A stretch of DNA of 5,172 nt, taken from contig SLGL01000357.1 in NCBI GenBank assembly GCA_007123785.1, positions 1 through 5,172 on the forward strand. The letters run 5' to 3'. Of the stretch, positions 1 to 5,172 are shown one piece after another (the first letter of the stretch is position 1; the number at the start of each line of letters is the position of its first letter). This DNA comes from Balneolaceae bacterium. GTDB taxonomy: Bacteria > Bacteroidota > Rhodothermia > Balneolales > Balneolaceae. A model generated the notes under the pieces. It was not told the DNA's origin. It searched no databases and was given only the letters and a program-made list of their open reading frames with translations. A program made the position numbers and the translations under genes.

Positions 1-33
1 AAAAAAAGCCCCTGCCCTTTCGGACAGGAGCTT
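1..33 (-). terminator. Intrinsic terminator of the htrA gene
   Basis: On the minus strand the arms at 22-33 and 6-17 form a 12-bp stem with two G-U wobbles and a GAAA tetraloop (18-21). The transcript then runs into a T-tract; positions 1-7 are all A on the plus strand. It lies about 30 nt past the htrA stop, so it should end that transcript. The T-tract may continue beyond the window edge. Confidence 0.9.
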
Positions 34-63
34 ATCACCTTAACCATAACCACATGGTAGTAT

Positions 64-1551
64 TTATAGCTCGATCGCTATAAAAATGTTTCTGCCTTGT
101 CTGTTTACACGTAAAAGCGCAGCTTCTGTTCCTTGCTGTTTTAGTGTTTGTACAGCACCGTAAAACTGATTTGGGTTACTGATTCGTTCATCTGCAACCT
201 GCAAAATTACATCTCCCCGGCGTAATCCCTGCCGGTATGCATTGCTGGCCTGCGAAATATCAGAAATCACAACTCCTTCTATACCAGAACGCAGATTAAG
301 TTGACTTCGTATAGAGTCTGTCAATTCTTCTACAGTAAATCCAAGTTCTTCTTTTAATTCGTCCAGTTCATCGGTTGACATCGATTCAGCTACCTCTTCG
401 GGGTCACGCTCTCCGAGTACCACCGTAAGTGTTTGACGCTCACCATCGCGGAATATTTCAAGCTCAACCGTATCACCCGGATTCTTATTTCCAACTTTGA
501 TCCGGAAATCGGTATAGCTGCCCACATCCTGGCCGTTCAGTTTCAGAATTACATCACCATCCTGAAGGCCGGCTTGTACTGCGGGGCTGTCGGGCATAAT
601 TTCACCAATTACAATACCACGGGTTCTCTCAAGTCCGAGTGCACGCGCCATTGTGCGGTCTACATCCGTACCGAATATTCCCAGATAACCCCGAACGACT
701 CTTCCATCCGTAATGATCGCTTCCATCACATCGCGTGCCATATTTACCGGTATCGCAAAACCAATTCCCTGATTTCCTCCGCTCCGGCTGGCAATTGCCG
801 TATTTATACCAATTAATTCTCCATCGAGGTTAATAAGAGCACCACCGGAATTTCCCGGATTGATGGCTGCATCGGTTTGGATATAATTTTCATACGCATT
901 CAATCCGATGGATGATCGACCACTCGCGCTTATAATACCCTTAGATACGGTATGAGCAAGATCGCGGCTGAGCGGGCTTCCGATCGCAAGAACCATTTCG
1001 CCTACACGGATTTCATCACTATTGCCCATTCTTACGGCCGGTAAATCGTTATGATCCACTTTCAGTATAGCAATATCACTTGCAGGATCGGTTCCTACTA
1101 TTTCAGCATCCAGCTCATCACCGCCGTACAAAATCACCCTGATCTCATCGGCCTGGTCAATCACATGGTTATTAGTTATTATATAACCTTCATCAGAAAC
1201 AATAACACCTGAACCAAGCCCGTCGCGCCGGTATTCTTGTTCCCGGTCAAATCGGGGGTCATCAAAGAAAAATGAAAATGGTGATTGCTGTCGTACCCGT
1301 ACGGTTTGTGACGTGGTAATTGTTACTACTGTTGGATTTGTTCTCTCAGCAATGTTAACTATAGCATTGTTAAAATCGCGAAGTGAATTAATTGTAATTT
1401 CATCCGAAGCTTGCACATCAGTGTTATACCGGGGTAATTCTGAACTGGCTGTATCCTGGGCGCCTGAATTATTCTCAGATGCGATGTGCATTCCGACAAA
1501 AAACGTCAAAGCTGCAAAAAAAACAGCAATTCCAATCTTCAATTTCTCCAT
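64..1551 (-). CDS. htrA: HtrA/Deg (Do) family periplasmic serine protease with two PDZ domains
   Basis: This is an envelope quality-control protease/chaperone of family S1C that degrades or refolds misfolded exported proteins. The N-terminus has a short basic start and a hydrophobic segment (about residues 5-24), fitting a signal peptide or membrane anchor. The trypsin-like domain spans about 60-280 and carries the complete triad: H129 (in TNNHV), D159 (in DPASDIAIL) and S235 (in NPGNSGGAL). A charged, Phe-rich stretch at about 88-112 sits where the regulatory LA loop is expected. PDZ1 covers about 287-380 and begins with the carboxylate-binding motif YLGI (289-292). An acidic linker (381-404) leads to PDZ2, about 405-495. 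The length of 495 aa is normal for DegP/DegQ types. DegP, DegQ and MucD cannot be told apart by sequence alone. The start is chosen because it provides the basic-plus-hydrophobic export signal; no good Shine-Dalgarno precedes it. A poor -7-like element (TACGTTTA, minus strand, 1592-1599) is the only promoter hint. The gene stands alone between terminators. Confidence 0.95.
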   Translation of the reverse strand: MEKLKIGIAVFFAALTFFVGMHIASENNSGAQDTASSELPRYNTDVQASDEITINSLRDFNNAIVNIAERTNPTVVTITTSQTVRVRQQSPFSFFFDDPRFDREQEYRRDGLGSGVIVSDEGYIITNNHVIDQADEIRVILYGGDELDAEIVGTDPASDIAILKVDHNDLPAVRMGNSDEIRVGEMVLAIGSPLSRDLAHTVSKGIISASGRSSIGLNAYENYIQTDAAINPGNSGGALINLDGELIGINTAIASRSGGNQGIGFAIPVNMARDVMEAIITDGRVVRGYLGIFGTDVDRTMARALGLERTRGIVIGEIMPDSPAVQAGLQDGDVILKLNGQDVGSYTDFRIKVGNKNPGDTVELEIFRDGERQTLTVVLGERDPEEVAESMSTDELDELKEELGFTVEELTDSIRSQLNLRSGIEGVVISDISQASNAYRQGLRRGDVILQVADERISNPNQFYGAVQTLKQQGTEAALLRVNRQGRNIFIAIEL

Positions 1552-1640
1552 ACTGATATTCTTAAGATAATTTTAGGGTTTCAGGTTCTGCTAAACGTAA
1601 CAAGACCAGGATATTGTTATTTGAACAATTTTTTTGCAAT

Positions 1641-1675
1641 AAAATGCCGGAGGCGCATGTCAATGCAGCTCCGGC
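1641..1675 (-). terminator. Probable intrinsic terminator of hsp20
   Basis: On the minus strand GCCGGAG (1669-1675) pairs with CTCCGGC (1646-1652). After one C-C mismatch there is a further 5-bp stem (1663-1667 with 1654-1658) and a 4-nt loop. The run that follows, ATTTTATT, is a weak U-tract. It lies about 55 nt after the hsp20 stop and separates hsp20 from htrA, though some read-through is possible. Confidence 0.65.
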
Positions 1676-1728
1676 GCTAACTAACCTGCTCTCTTTAGGG
1701 GACTAAGTAGAACAGCTCTTTAATTGAA

Positions 1729-2157
1729 TTACTTAATTTTAATTTGTTTTCGCATTTTTTCTTCACTCTTATCAACGGTTATGCTCAGGATACCATTGTT
1801 GTAAGAGGCGTTAATGCTTTCCGTCTTTACGTTATCTGGTAACGTAAAAGAACGGCTAAAAGTACCGTAGTGAGATTCTACTCTGTGATACTGTTTTCCG
1901 TCTTCTTTTTTTTCAAATTTTCGTTCACCACTGATTGTCAGTGTATTATTTTCAACGTTCAACTCGATGTCTTTCTTATCCACACCCGGAATTTCAACAT
2001 CAATCATGTACTGTTTTTCATTTTCTGATATATCGATGCTGGGTGCGAATGAACTTCTTCGGGTTGCTACTGCATCGTTGAAAAATTCATCCATGATGTC
2101 AGAAAATCGTTTTCCGAAAACATCTCGTCCTGGCTGGGAATATTTCATAAGTGTCAT
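1729..2157 (-). CDS. hsp20: Small heat shock protein, Hsp20/alpha-crystallin family
   Basis: This is an ATP-independent cytosolic holdase that binds unfolding proteins and keeps them soluble for DnaK/ClpB-type refolding. The protein has 142 residues, typical of bacterial class A small Hsps. A short N-terminal arm (1-38, with FFNDAV at 25-30) precedes the alpha-crystallin domain at about 40-132. The domain contains the IDVEIPGVDKKDI stretch (52-64) and the family hallmark A-x-x-x-n-G-x-L (A117 to L124, ASYNNGIL). The C-terminal tail carries an I-x-I anchor (I139-K-I141) used for oligomer assembly. The upstream start is preferred over Met4 because GGAG (2166-2169) sits 8 nt before it. No signal peptide is present. 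The gene is monocistronic by context, with a terminator after it and the DAHP synthase terminator upstream. No CIRCE or HAIR-like operator was seen. A different inverted repeat abuts its ribosome binding site (see 2170-2198). Confidence 0.95.
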   Translation of the reverse strand: MTLMKYSQPGRDVFGKRFSDIMDEFFNDAVATRRSSFAPSIDISENEKQYMIDVEIPGVDKKDIELNVENNTLTISGERKFEKKEDGKQYHRVESHYGTFSRSFTLPDNVKTESINASYNNGILSITVDKSEEKMRKQIKIK

Positions 2158-2165
2158 GGCTCAGT

Positions 2166-2169
2166 CTCC
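2166..2169 (-). promoter_or_regulatory. Shine-Dalgarno of hsp20
   Basis: GGAG on the minus strand lies 8 nt before the ATG at 2155-2157. It decides the start over the in-frame ATG three codons later, which would be 17 nt away. It is the only clear Shine-Dalgarno in the window; the other genes have AT-rich leaders, so hsp20 may be translated more strongly. Confidence 0.7.
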
Positions 2170-2198
2170 ATTTGGTTAACTTTTTTGTTCTACCAAAT
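2170..2198 (-). promoter_or_regulatory. Inverted repeat abutting the hsp20 ribosome binding site
   Basis: The 7-base arms ATTTGGT (minus strand, 2192-2198) and ACCAAAT (2170-2176) are perfectly complementary. Inside them AAC/GTT (2187-2189 with 2178-2180) can pair across a small internal loop, closing an A6 loop. The 3' arm touches the GGAG Shine-Dalgarno directly. It overlaps the candidate -7 element, so it could act as a DNA operator, or as an RNA hairpin if transcription starts further upstream. The repeat is seen directly; its function is inferred. Confidence 0.45.
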
Positions 2199-2220
2199 AC
2201 TCTGCAATCTGAATGCCAAA
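2191..2220 (-). promoter_or_regulatory. Candidate Bacteroidota-type promoter of hsp20
   Basis: On the minus strand TTTG (2217-2220) is followed 17 nt later by TATTTGGT, which resembles the Bacteroidota -33 TTTG / -7 TAnnTTTG promoter with its last element imperfect. Transcription would start near 2185 and give a leader of about 28 nt carrying the GGAG. Other readings of this AT-rich stretch are possible. Confidence 0.3.
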
Positions 2221-2434
2221 TCATTTTTCGGGTTGAATTACTGACAACCTTGAAATCTGTTACTGCAGGATTTTCACTCTTATTAACGAACCAGGACCCT
2301 TTGACATTATGCAGTAGTCATAGTGTCCTGTGATATCTGTAAAGATGACGTAAAATCTGGTAAATACTTTTTCCCGATCACGCTGAAGACATTTTCTGTG
2401 AAAAATGCGGGTTAGCATCATTTTCCATTCTAAC
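2199..2434. other. Non-coding spacer between DAHP synthase terminator and hsp20 promoter
   Basis: The gap between the two genes is about 350 nt. I see no convincing gene here: short open frames lack a ribosome binding site and recognisable protein features. The part at 2335-2434 is AT-rich with only a tiny ATGC/GCAT hairpin near 2405-2419. The notable element is the imperfect hairpin at 2292-2330, listed separately. Confidence 0.5.
2292..2330. repeat. 39-nt imperfect inverted repeat in the hsp20 upstream spacer
   Basis: The arms 2292-2305 and 2317-2330 pair over 14 positions with two mismatches: CAGGAC pairs with GTCCTG at the outside and TGAC with GTCA at the inside. The loop is 11 nt. Neither strand has a T-run after it, so it is not a standard terminator. 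It lies about 135-173 nt before the hsp20 start, upstream of the candidate promoter. It could be a protein-binding site, a structured RNA or a dispersed intergenic repeat. Confidence 0.5.
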
Positions 2435-2481
2435 AAAAAAAGGGCTGATTCTTCTGCTGGAAAAACAGAAAAACCGGCCCT
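2435..2481 (-). terminator. Strong intrinsic terminator of the DAHP synthase gene
   Basis: On the minus strand the arms 2466-2481 and 2441-2456 form a 16-position stem with a single C-A mismatch and two G-U pairs, closed by a 9-nt loop. A run of T follows (A on the plus strand, 2435-2441). It begins 28 nt after the stop codon and isolates the gene from hsp20. Confidence 0.9.
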
Positions 2482-2508
2482 ATTAACAATCAGAAAATTT
2501 AAACTGAA

Positions 2509-3906
2509 TTATCTGTAACTCTTATTCCACTCTTTGGCTACGAGAAATGCCATTTCGAGGCTTTGTTCGTAGTTTAGACGGGGATCACAGTAGGTTTCGT
2601 AATTTGAGCTGAGACCTGCTTCATTCAGTCCATTAGCCCCACCCACACACTCAGTTACATTGTCGCCAGTAAGTTCGAGATGTACGCCGCCAAGGTAACT
2701 TGCTTCAGACCGGTGAACTTCGAAAGTTTCGCGAATCTCATGCAGGATATCATTAAAATTGCGAGTTTTCACATTTTCACCGGTTGCATATGTATTTCCG
2801 TGCATCGGATCACAGCTCCACACAACTGGATGGCCATTCTGTTTGATCGCCCGGATATAGGTGGGAAGGTGTTTTTTCACCATATCATGCCCCATTCGGG
2901 TAATGAGAACTATTTTTCCGGCTTCGTGACTCGGATTGATGGTATCAAGGAGCCTCAGCATATTATCCAGATCAAATGGAGGTCCAACCTTAATTCCAAC
3001 CGGATTCTGAATGCCTTTCAGATATTCAACATGACCGCCGTCAATTTGCTGTGTGCGGTTTCCAAGCCACACAAGGTGGGCACTCAGATTAAACCAGCCC
3101 TGCTTACGGGGAACCCGCCGCGTCTGGGCTGAGTCGTAAAAAAGATTCAGCGCTTCGTGCGATGTGTAAAGATCTACTTTGTGTGATGTATTCAGGCGAT
3201 TTGGCGTGATCGTATCCATAAACTTAATCGCTTTATTGATGGAACTCACCATCTCTTCATACTCTTTGTAGTACTCATTGTTCTGCATAAAGTCCAGTTC
3301 CCACTGCTGCGGATACTGGAGGTCAGCAAAGCCTTCATCCGAAAGTGCGCGAAGGAAGTTAAGAGAGAGTGCAGCTTTTTCGTATGCTTCCACCAAACGC
3401 TGCGGATCAGGAGTACGGGCATCCACATCCGGTTTAATACTGTTAATCAGGTCACCCCGATAATTGAGCATTTTCAGTCCGTTAATCTCTTCAAAATCTT
3501 TGGAACGCGGTTTGGCATACTGACCGGCAATTCGCCCAAGCCTAATCACAGGAGTGCCCATTTCGTGAATCAGTATAAAACTCATCTGAAGCATCACCTT
3601 CAGCATATTTACCAATTTTACAGACTTACAGGCATCAAATGTCTCTGCACAATCACCACCTTGCAGCAAAAATGCTTTTCCTTCACCTGCCTGTGCAAGT
3701 TTTTCTTTCAGGGCTTCAATTTCCCACGATGTTATCAGTGGCGGAAGCGACTTCAGCTCTTTGTAAGCATTTTGAAGTTCTTCCGTATCAGGATATGGCG
3801 GAAGTTGAGTAATCTCTTTCTGATTCCAGGAAAGCGGATGCCACCCCTCTCCTTCCAATAAATCCGGAATGTCAATTTTGTTGGTCTGTTTGGTTGCTGT
3901 ACTCAT
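2509..3906 (-). CDS. aroG: Class II 3-deoxy-7-phosphoheptulonate (DAHP) synthase
   Basis: It condenses phosphoenolpyruvate and erythrose 4-phosphate to DAHP (EC 2.5.1.54), the committed cytosolic step of the shikimate pathway to Phe, Tyr, Trp and chorismate products. The 465-residue protein is full length for the class II (plant/Mycobacterium-type) family. Diagnostic blocks in order are LLQGGDCAETF (80-90), IRLGRIAGQYAKPRS (121-135), LYTSHEALNL (246-255), a GNRTQQIDGGHVEY block (282-295), NPVGIKVGP (301-309), LITRMGH (334-340), WSCDPMHGNT (363-372), HLELTGDNVTEC (409-420) and CDPRLNYEQSL (440-450). The expected metal ligands C86, H369, E411 and D441 are all present, as are R125, K306 and R337 in phosphate/PEP-binding positions; these match M. 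tuberculosis AroG numbering almost exactly. The symbol is by that analogy, as class II members are also called aroF, aroH or phzC. No phenazine genes are nearby, so a housekeeping role is likely. The ATG has no clear Shine-Dalgarno. Feedback inhibition cannot be judged from sequence. Confidence 0.96.
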   Translation of the reverse strand: MSTATKQTNKIDIPDLLEGEGWHPLSWNQKEITQLPPYPDTEELQNAYKELKSLPPLITSWEIEALKEKLAQAGEGKAFLLQGGDCAETFDACKSVKLVNMLKVMLQMSFILIHEMGTPVIRLGRIAGQYAKPRSKDFEEINGLKMLNYRGDLINSIKPDVDARTPDPQRLVEAYEKAALSLNFLRALSDEGFADLQYPQQWELDFMQNNEYYKEYEEMVSSINKAIKFMDTITPNRLNTSHKVDLYTSHEALNLFYDSAQTRRVPRKQGWFNLSAHLVWLGNRTQQIDGGHVEYLKGIQNPVGIKVGPPFDLDNMLRLLDTINPSHEAGKIVLITRMGHDMVKKHLPTYIRAIKQNGHPVVWSCDPMHGNTYATGENVKTRNFNDILHEIRETFEVHRSEASYLGGVHLELTGDNVTECVGGANGLNEAGLSSNYETYCDPRLNYEQSLEMAFLVAKEWNKSYR

Positions 3907-3957
3907 AATATATTAACTGCAATATGGGAGGTTAAAAAAGACCTATAATATACACAT

Positions 3958-3989
3958 CTATTTTAAAAATAGGTAAAATTGATTTTACC
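3958..3989. promoter_or_regulatory. Two inverted repeats sharing one base upstream of DAHP synthase
   Basis: Plus-strand CTATTTTAAAAATAG (3958-3972) is a perfect 7-bp-arm palindrome with a 1-nt centre. GGTAAAATTGATTTTACC (3972-3989) is a perfect 8-bp-arm palindrome with a 2-nt centre. They share G3972. They lie about 52-83 nt before the ATG of the DAHP synthase gene, where an operator for an aromatic-pathway repressor could sit. As RNA the hairpins would be weak and AT-rich with very tight loops, so DNA binding is the likelier role. The second repeat, read on the minus strand and followed by TATTTTT, could also serve as a weak terminator for crtB. Confidence 0.45.
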
Positions 3990-4017
3990 AGTTAATTAAT
4001 GCAACGCAGCTGAGGGA

Positions 4018-4025
4018 CAAATTTA
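4018..4025 (-). promoter_or_regulatory. Candidate -7 element of the DAHP synthase promoter
   Basis: TAAATTTG on the minus strand exactly matches the Bacteroidota -7 consensus TAnnTTTG. No convincing -33 TTTG is found at the usual distance, which weakens the call. If used, it would give a leader of roughly 105 nt that includes the paired inverted repeats at 3958-3989. An alternative AT-rich -10-like site (TATATTAT, 3945-3952) lies closer to the start. Confidence 0.35.
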
Positions 4026-4132
4026 GTCGCAAATACACCTGTAACTTTTTAGTACACAAAAAATGTATCTCAAATAAATATCTATCATTAACATACGTGA
4101 TGTTTATATAAATTACTGTGAGTTATCCGGGC

Positions 4133-4150
4133 TAAAAGAGTAAAACTCTC
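4133..4150 (-). terminator. Weak candidate terminator of crtB
   Basis: Twelve nt after the crtB stop, minus-strand GAGAG and CTCTT can form a 5-bp stem (one G-U) around a 5-nt loop, followed by a few T residues. The stem is short and poor in GC, so it is only a possible terminator. No better hairpin lies close to the stop codon. Confidence 0.3.
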
Positions 4151-4161
4151 GAAATAATTAC

Positions 4162-5130
4162 TTATGAGTGTAGCTGCATGAGAACTCTTGGCAGAATGGA
4201 AAATTTTTCTGTAGAATTCAGGTACGCTCTCCTGTCAAACACATGGTAATTGTTTTCTTCGATTTTATTTAGAATACGGCTGTAATTCTCACGCGCAAGC
4301 ATCACCGGCAGCCTGCTGTCTTTAGCAAGCATAGGGATGCCACTGTCGGCACTGCTGTAGTACCCTCTGGTTCGTTCGATCTGAAACTTCATCAGTTCAG
4401 TGAAATTCGAAGTCATCTTTTTGCTGAAAAGATCCTCTTCTGTAATCCCAAAGCGAACAAGATCTTCTTTTGGTAAATAGATTCGGTTTTTGTCAAGATC
4501 TTCGCCCACATCCCTTAAAATGTTCGTGAGCTGCATCGCTATTCCCAGGTCCACAGCGTGGTTTAATGCTCTCGGGTTGTCGTAACCAAAAACTTCACTG
4601 GTCATTAGCCCAACAACAGAAGCTACTTTATAAGAATATTCATAGAGTTCGTCGAAAGTTTCATAACGATTTTTGATGAGATCCATCTTTACACCCTCCA
4701 GAAGTGTAAGTGGATGCTCCAGCGAAATGTTGAAACGATTTAAAACATCAGAAAAAGCGATTAAAATAGGGTTATCAAATTCCATACCCCTGTATGTACC
4801 GATCAGTTTAACCCGAAAAGATTCAAGCCGGGCGAGCATCTGCTTCCTGGTAATTTTCTGCTTTTGAACCAGGTCTTCAGCTTCGTCAACAACGTCATCC
4901 AGGTAACGGCAAAGTGCGTAAATTGCAAATATGCTCCGCTGTTTTTGATAGGGCAAAAAACGAGTGGCCATGTAAAAGGTTTTTGCGTGCTTGCGGGTAA
5001 CATCCCGGCAGCGGGAATAAGCAAATCTAAGTTTCAGGTCATCAACCTCTGTTATAACAGCTTTGTGGAAGTTAGTTTTTTCATATAATGGCCGGAGGTA
5101 GTTGTATGGAATTTTTAGTAAATTTGTCAT
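4162..5130 (-). CDS. crtB: Phytoene/squalene synthase family protein, probable phytoene synthase
   Basis: Enzymes of this family join two prenyl diphosphates head to head, via a cyclopropyl intermediate, usually two GGPP to phytoene (EC 2.5.1.32), the entry to C40 carotenoids. Both aspartate-rich Mg-diphosphate sites are present: DDVVD (78-82) and D207xxxD211 in NILRDVGED. Both family signatures are recognisable: YSYKVASVVG (165-174), and L195-G196 through Q200 and R206-D207 to RIYLP (216-220). The conserved SRCRDVTRKHAKTFY block (39-53) opens the catalytic domain. The protein has 322 residues, slightly longer than many CrtB proteins, owing to about 30 extra N-terminal residues; there is no later Met before the catalytic core that could serve as a start. 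It is probably peripheral to the inner membrane. C30 relatives (CrtM, squalene synthase, HpnC/D) cannot be excluded from motifs alone. The start codon may overlap the stop of an upstream gene as ATGA, suggesting translational coupling, for instance with a carotenoid gene just outside the window. Confidence 0.88.
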   Translation of the reverse strand: MTNLLKIPYNYLRPLYEKTNFHKAVITEVDDLKLRFAYSRCRDVTRKHAKTFYMATRFLPYQKQRSIFAIYALCRYLDDVVDEAEDLVQKQKITRKQMLARLESFRVKLIGTYRGMEFDNPILIAFSDVLNRFNISLEHPLTLLEGVKMDLIKNRYETFDELYEYSYKVASVVGLMTSEVFGYDNPRALNHAVDLGIAMQLTNILRDVGEDLDKNRIYLPKEDLVRFGITEEDLFSKKMTSNFTELMKFQIERTRGYYSSADSGIPMLAKDSRLPVMLARENYSRILNKIEENNYHVFDRRAYLNSTEKFSILPRVLMQLHS

Positions 5131-5172
5131 GCCCTAACTAATTTGTGCTTATCTTGATGACCTGAAAAAAGC
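5127..5172 (-). CDS. Possible 3' end of an upstream gene overlapping crtB (partial)
   Basis: One minus-strand frame is open from the window edge and would end LFSGHQDKHKLVRA, with its TGA at 5127-5129 overlapping the crtB ATG in an ATGA arrangement. This is typical of coupled operon genes. The piece is only 14 codons, and I do not recognise it. In the other two frames stops occur at 5149-5151 (TAA) and 5138-5140 (TAG), so an upstream gene could equally end there. A crtI-type desaturase would be a common neighbour in carotenoid clusters, but nothing here shows it. Confidence 0.25.
   Translation of the reverse strand, partial: LFSGHQDKHKLVRA

Noticed and set aside
433..816. Plus-strand open frame of 127 codons
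   Set aside because: It is antisense to the conserved protease and PDZ1 regions of htrA, has no ribosome binding site and shows no recognisable domain; the htrA frame explains the conservation.
2158..2440. CIRCE (TTAGCACTC-N9-GAGTGCTAA) or sigma-32-type promoter before hsp20
   Set aside because: No CIRCE half-site is present. A CTTGAAA-like string at 2249-2255 is on the plus strand, the wrong orientation, and has no matching -10 element.
2680..3132. Plus-strand open frame of 150 codons
   Set aside because: It lies antisense within the most conserved half of the DAHP synthase, with cysteine- and histidine-rich nonsense-like composition typical of a shadow frame.
3565..3861. Plus-strand open frame of 98 codons
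   Set aside because: It is antisense to the DAHP synthase N-terminal region, with no start signal and no domain.
2509..3906. Phenazine-type (PhzC) specialised DAHP synthase
   Set aside because: PhzC is in the same family, but no phz genes flank it and strong termination isolates it, so a general shikimate role is the simpler reading.
3943..3957. Tiny minus-strand open frame (MCIL) in the DAHP synthase leader, considered as an attenuation leader peptide
   Set aside because: It has no run of Phe, Tyr or Trp codons, no ribosome binding site and no following terminator/antiterminator pair with a T-tract.
4103..4112. TTTATATAAA palindrome in the crtB-DAHP synthase spacer
   Set aside because: A 10-base self-complementary AT string is expected by chance in such AT-rich sequence and has no supporting context.
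1..5172. CRISPR arrays, tRNA/rRNA genes, insertion sequences, phage or defence genes
   Set aside because: No spaced direct repeats, cloverleaf-like segments, transposase motifs or terminal inverted repeats were seen; the four genes are full length and intact.

Overview
The window looks like ordinary chromosome from a Bacteroidota-type bacterium, most plausibly a Balneolota/Rhodothermota-like marine or halophilic lineage. This assignment is an inference. It rests on protein style (a two-PDZ Do protease, a class II DAHP synthase and a CrtB-type synthase), moderate-GC genes separated by AT-rich spacers, mostly weak Shine-Dalgarno sequences, and one exact match to the Bacteroidota -7 promoter element TAnnTTTG. 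No marker gene fixes the taxon.

All four complete genes lie on the minus strand. In transcription order they are: a phytoene/squalene synthase family protein (4162-5130, crtB-like); a class II 3-deoxy-7-phosphoheptulonate synthase (2509-3906), the first enzyme of the shikimate pathway; a small heat shock protein, Hsp20 (1729-2157); and an HtrA/Deg periplasmic serine protease with two PDZ domains (64-1551). Hairpin terminators follow the DAHP synthase (strong, 2435-2481), hsp20 (moderate, 1641-1675) and htrA (strong, 1-33). A weak one may follow crtB. The genes therefore appear to be transcribed separately rather than as one operon. The exception is crtB, whose ATG may overlap the stop codon of a gene that lies mostly beyond position 5172.

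Functionally there are two themes. One is biosynthesis: carotenoid or other C30/C40 isoprenoid synthesis, and aromatic amino acid precursors. The other is protein quality control: a cytosolic holdase chaperone followed by an envelope protease/chaperone. The two stress genes are neighbours but separated by a terminator.

I found no mobile element, CRISPR array, tRNA, rRNA or obviously novel system. The least explained sequence is in the spacers: two inverted repeats sharing one base in front of the DAHP synthase gene (3958-3989), an inverted repeat abutting the hsp20 ribosome binding site (2170-2198), and a 39-nt imperfect hairpin without a U-tract in the hsp20 upstream region (2292-2330).
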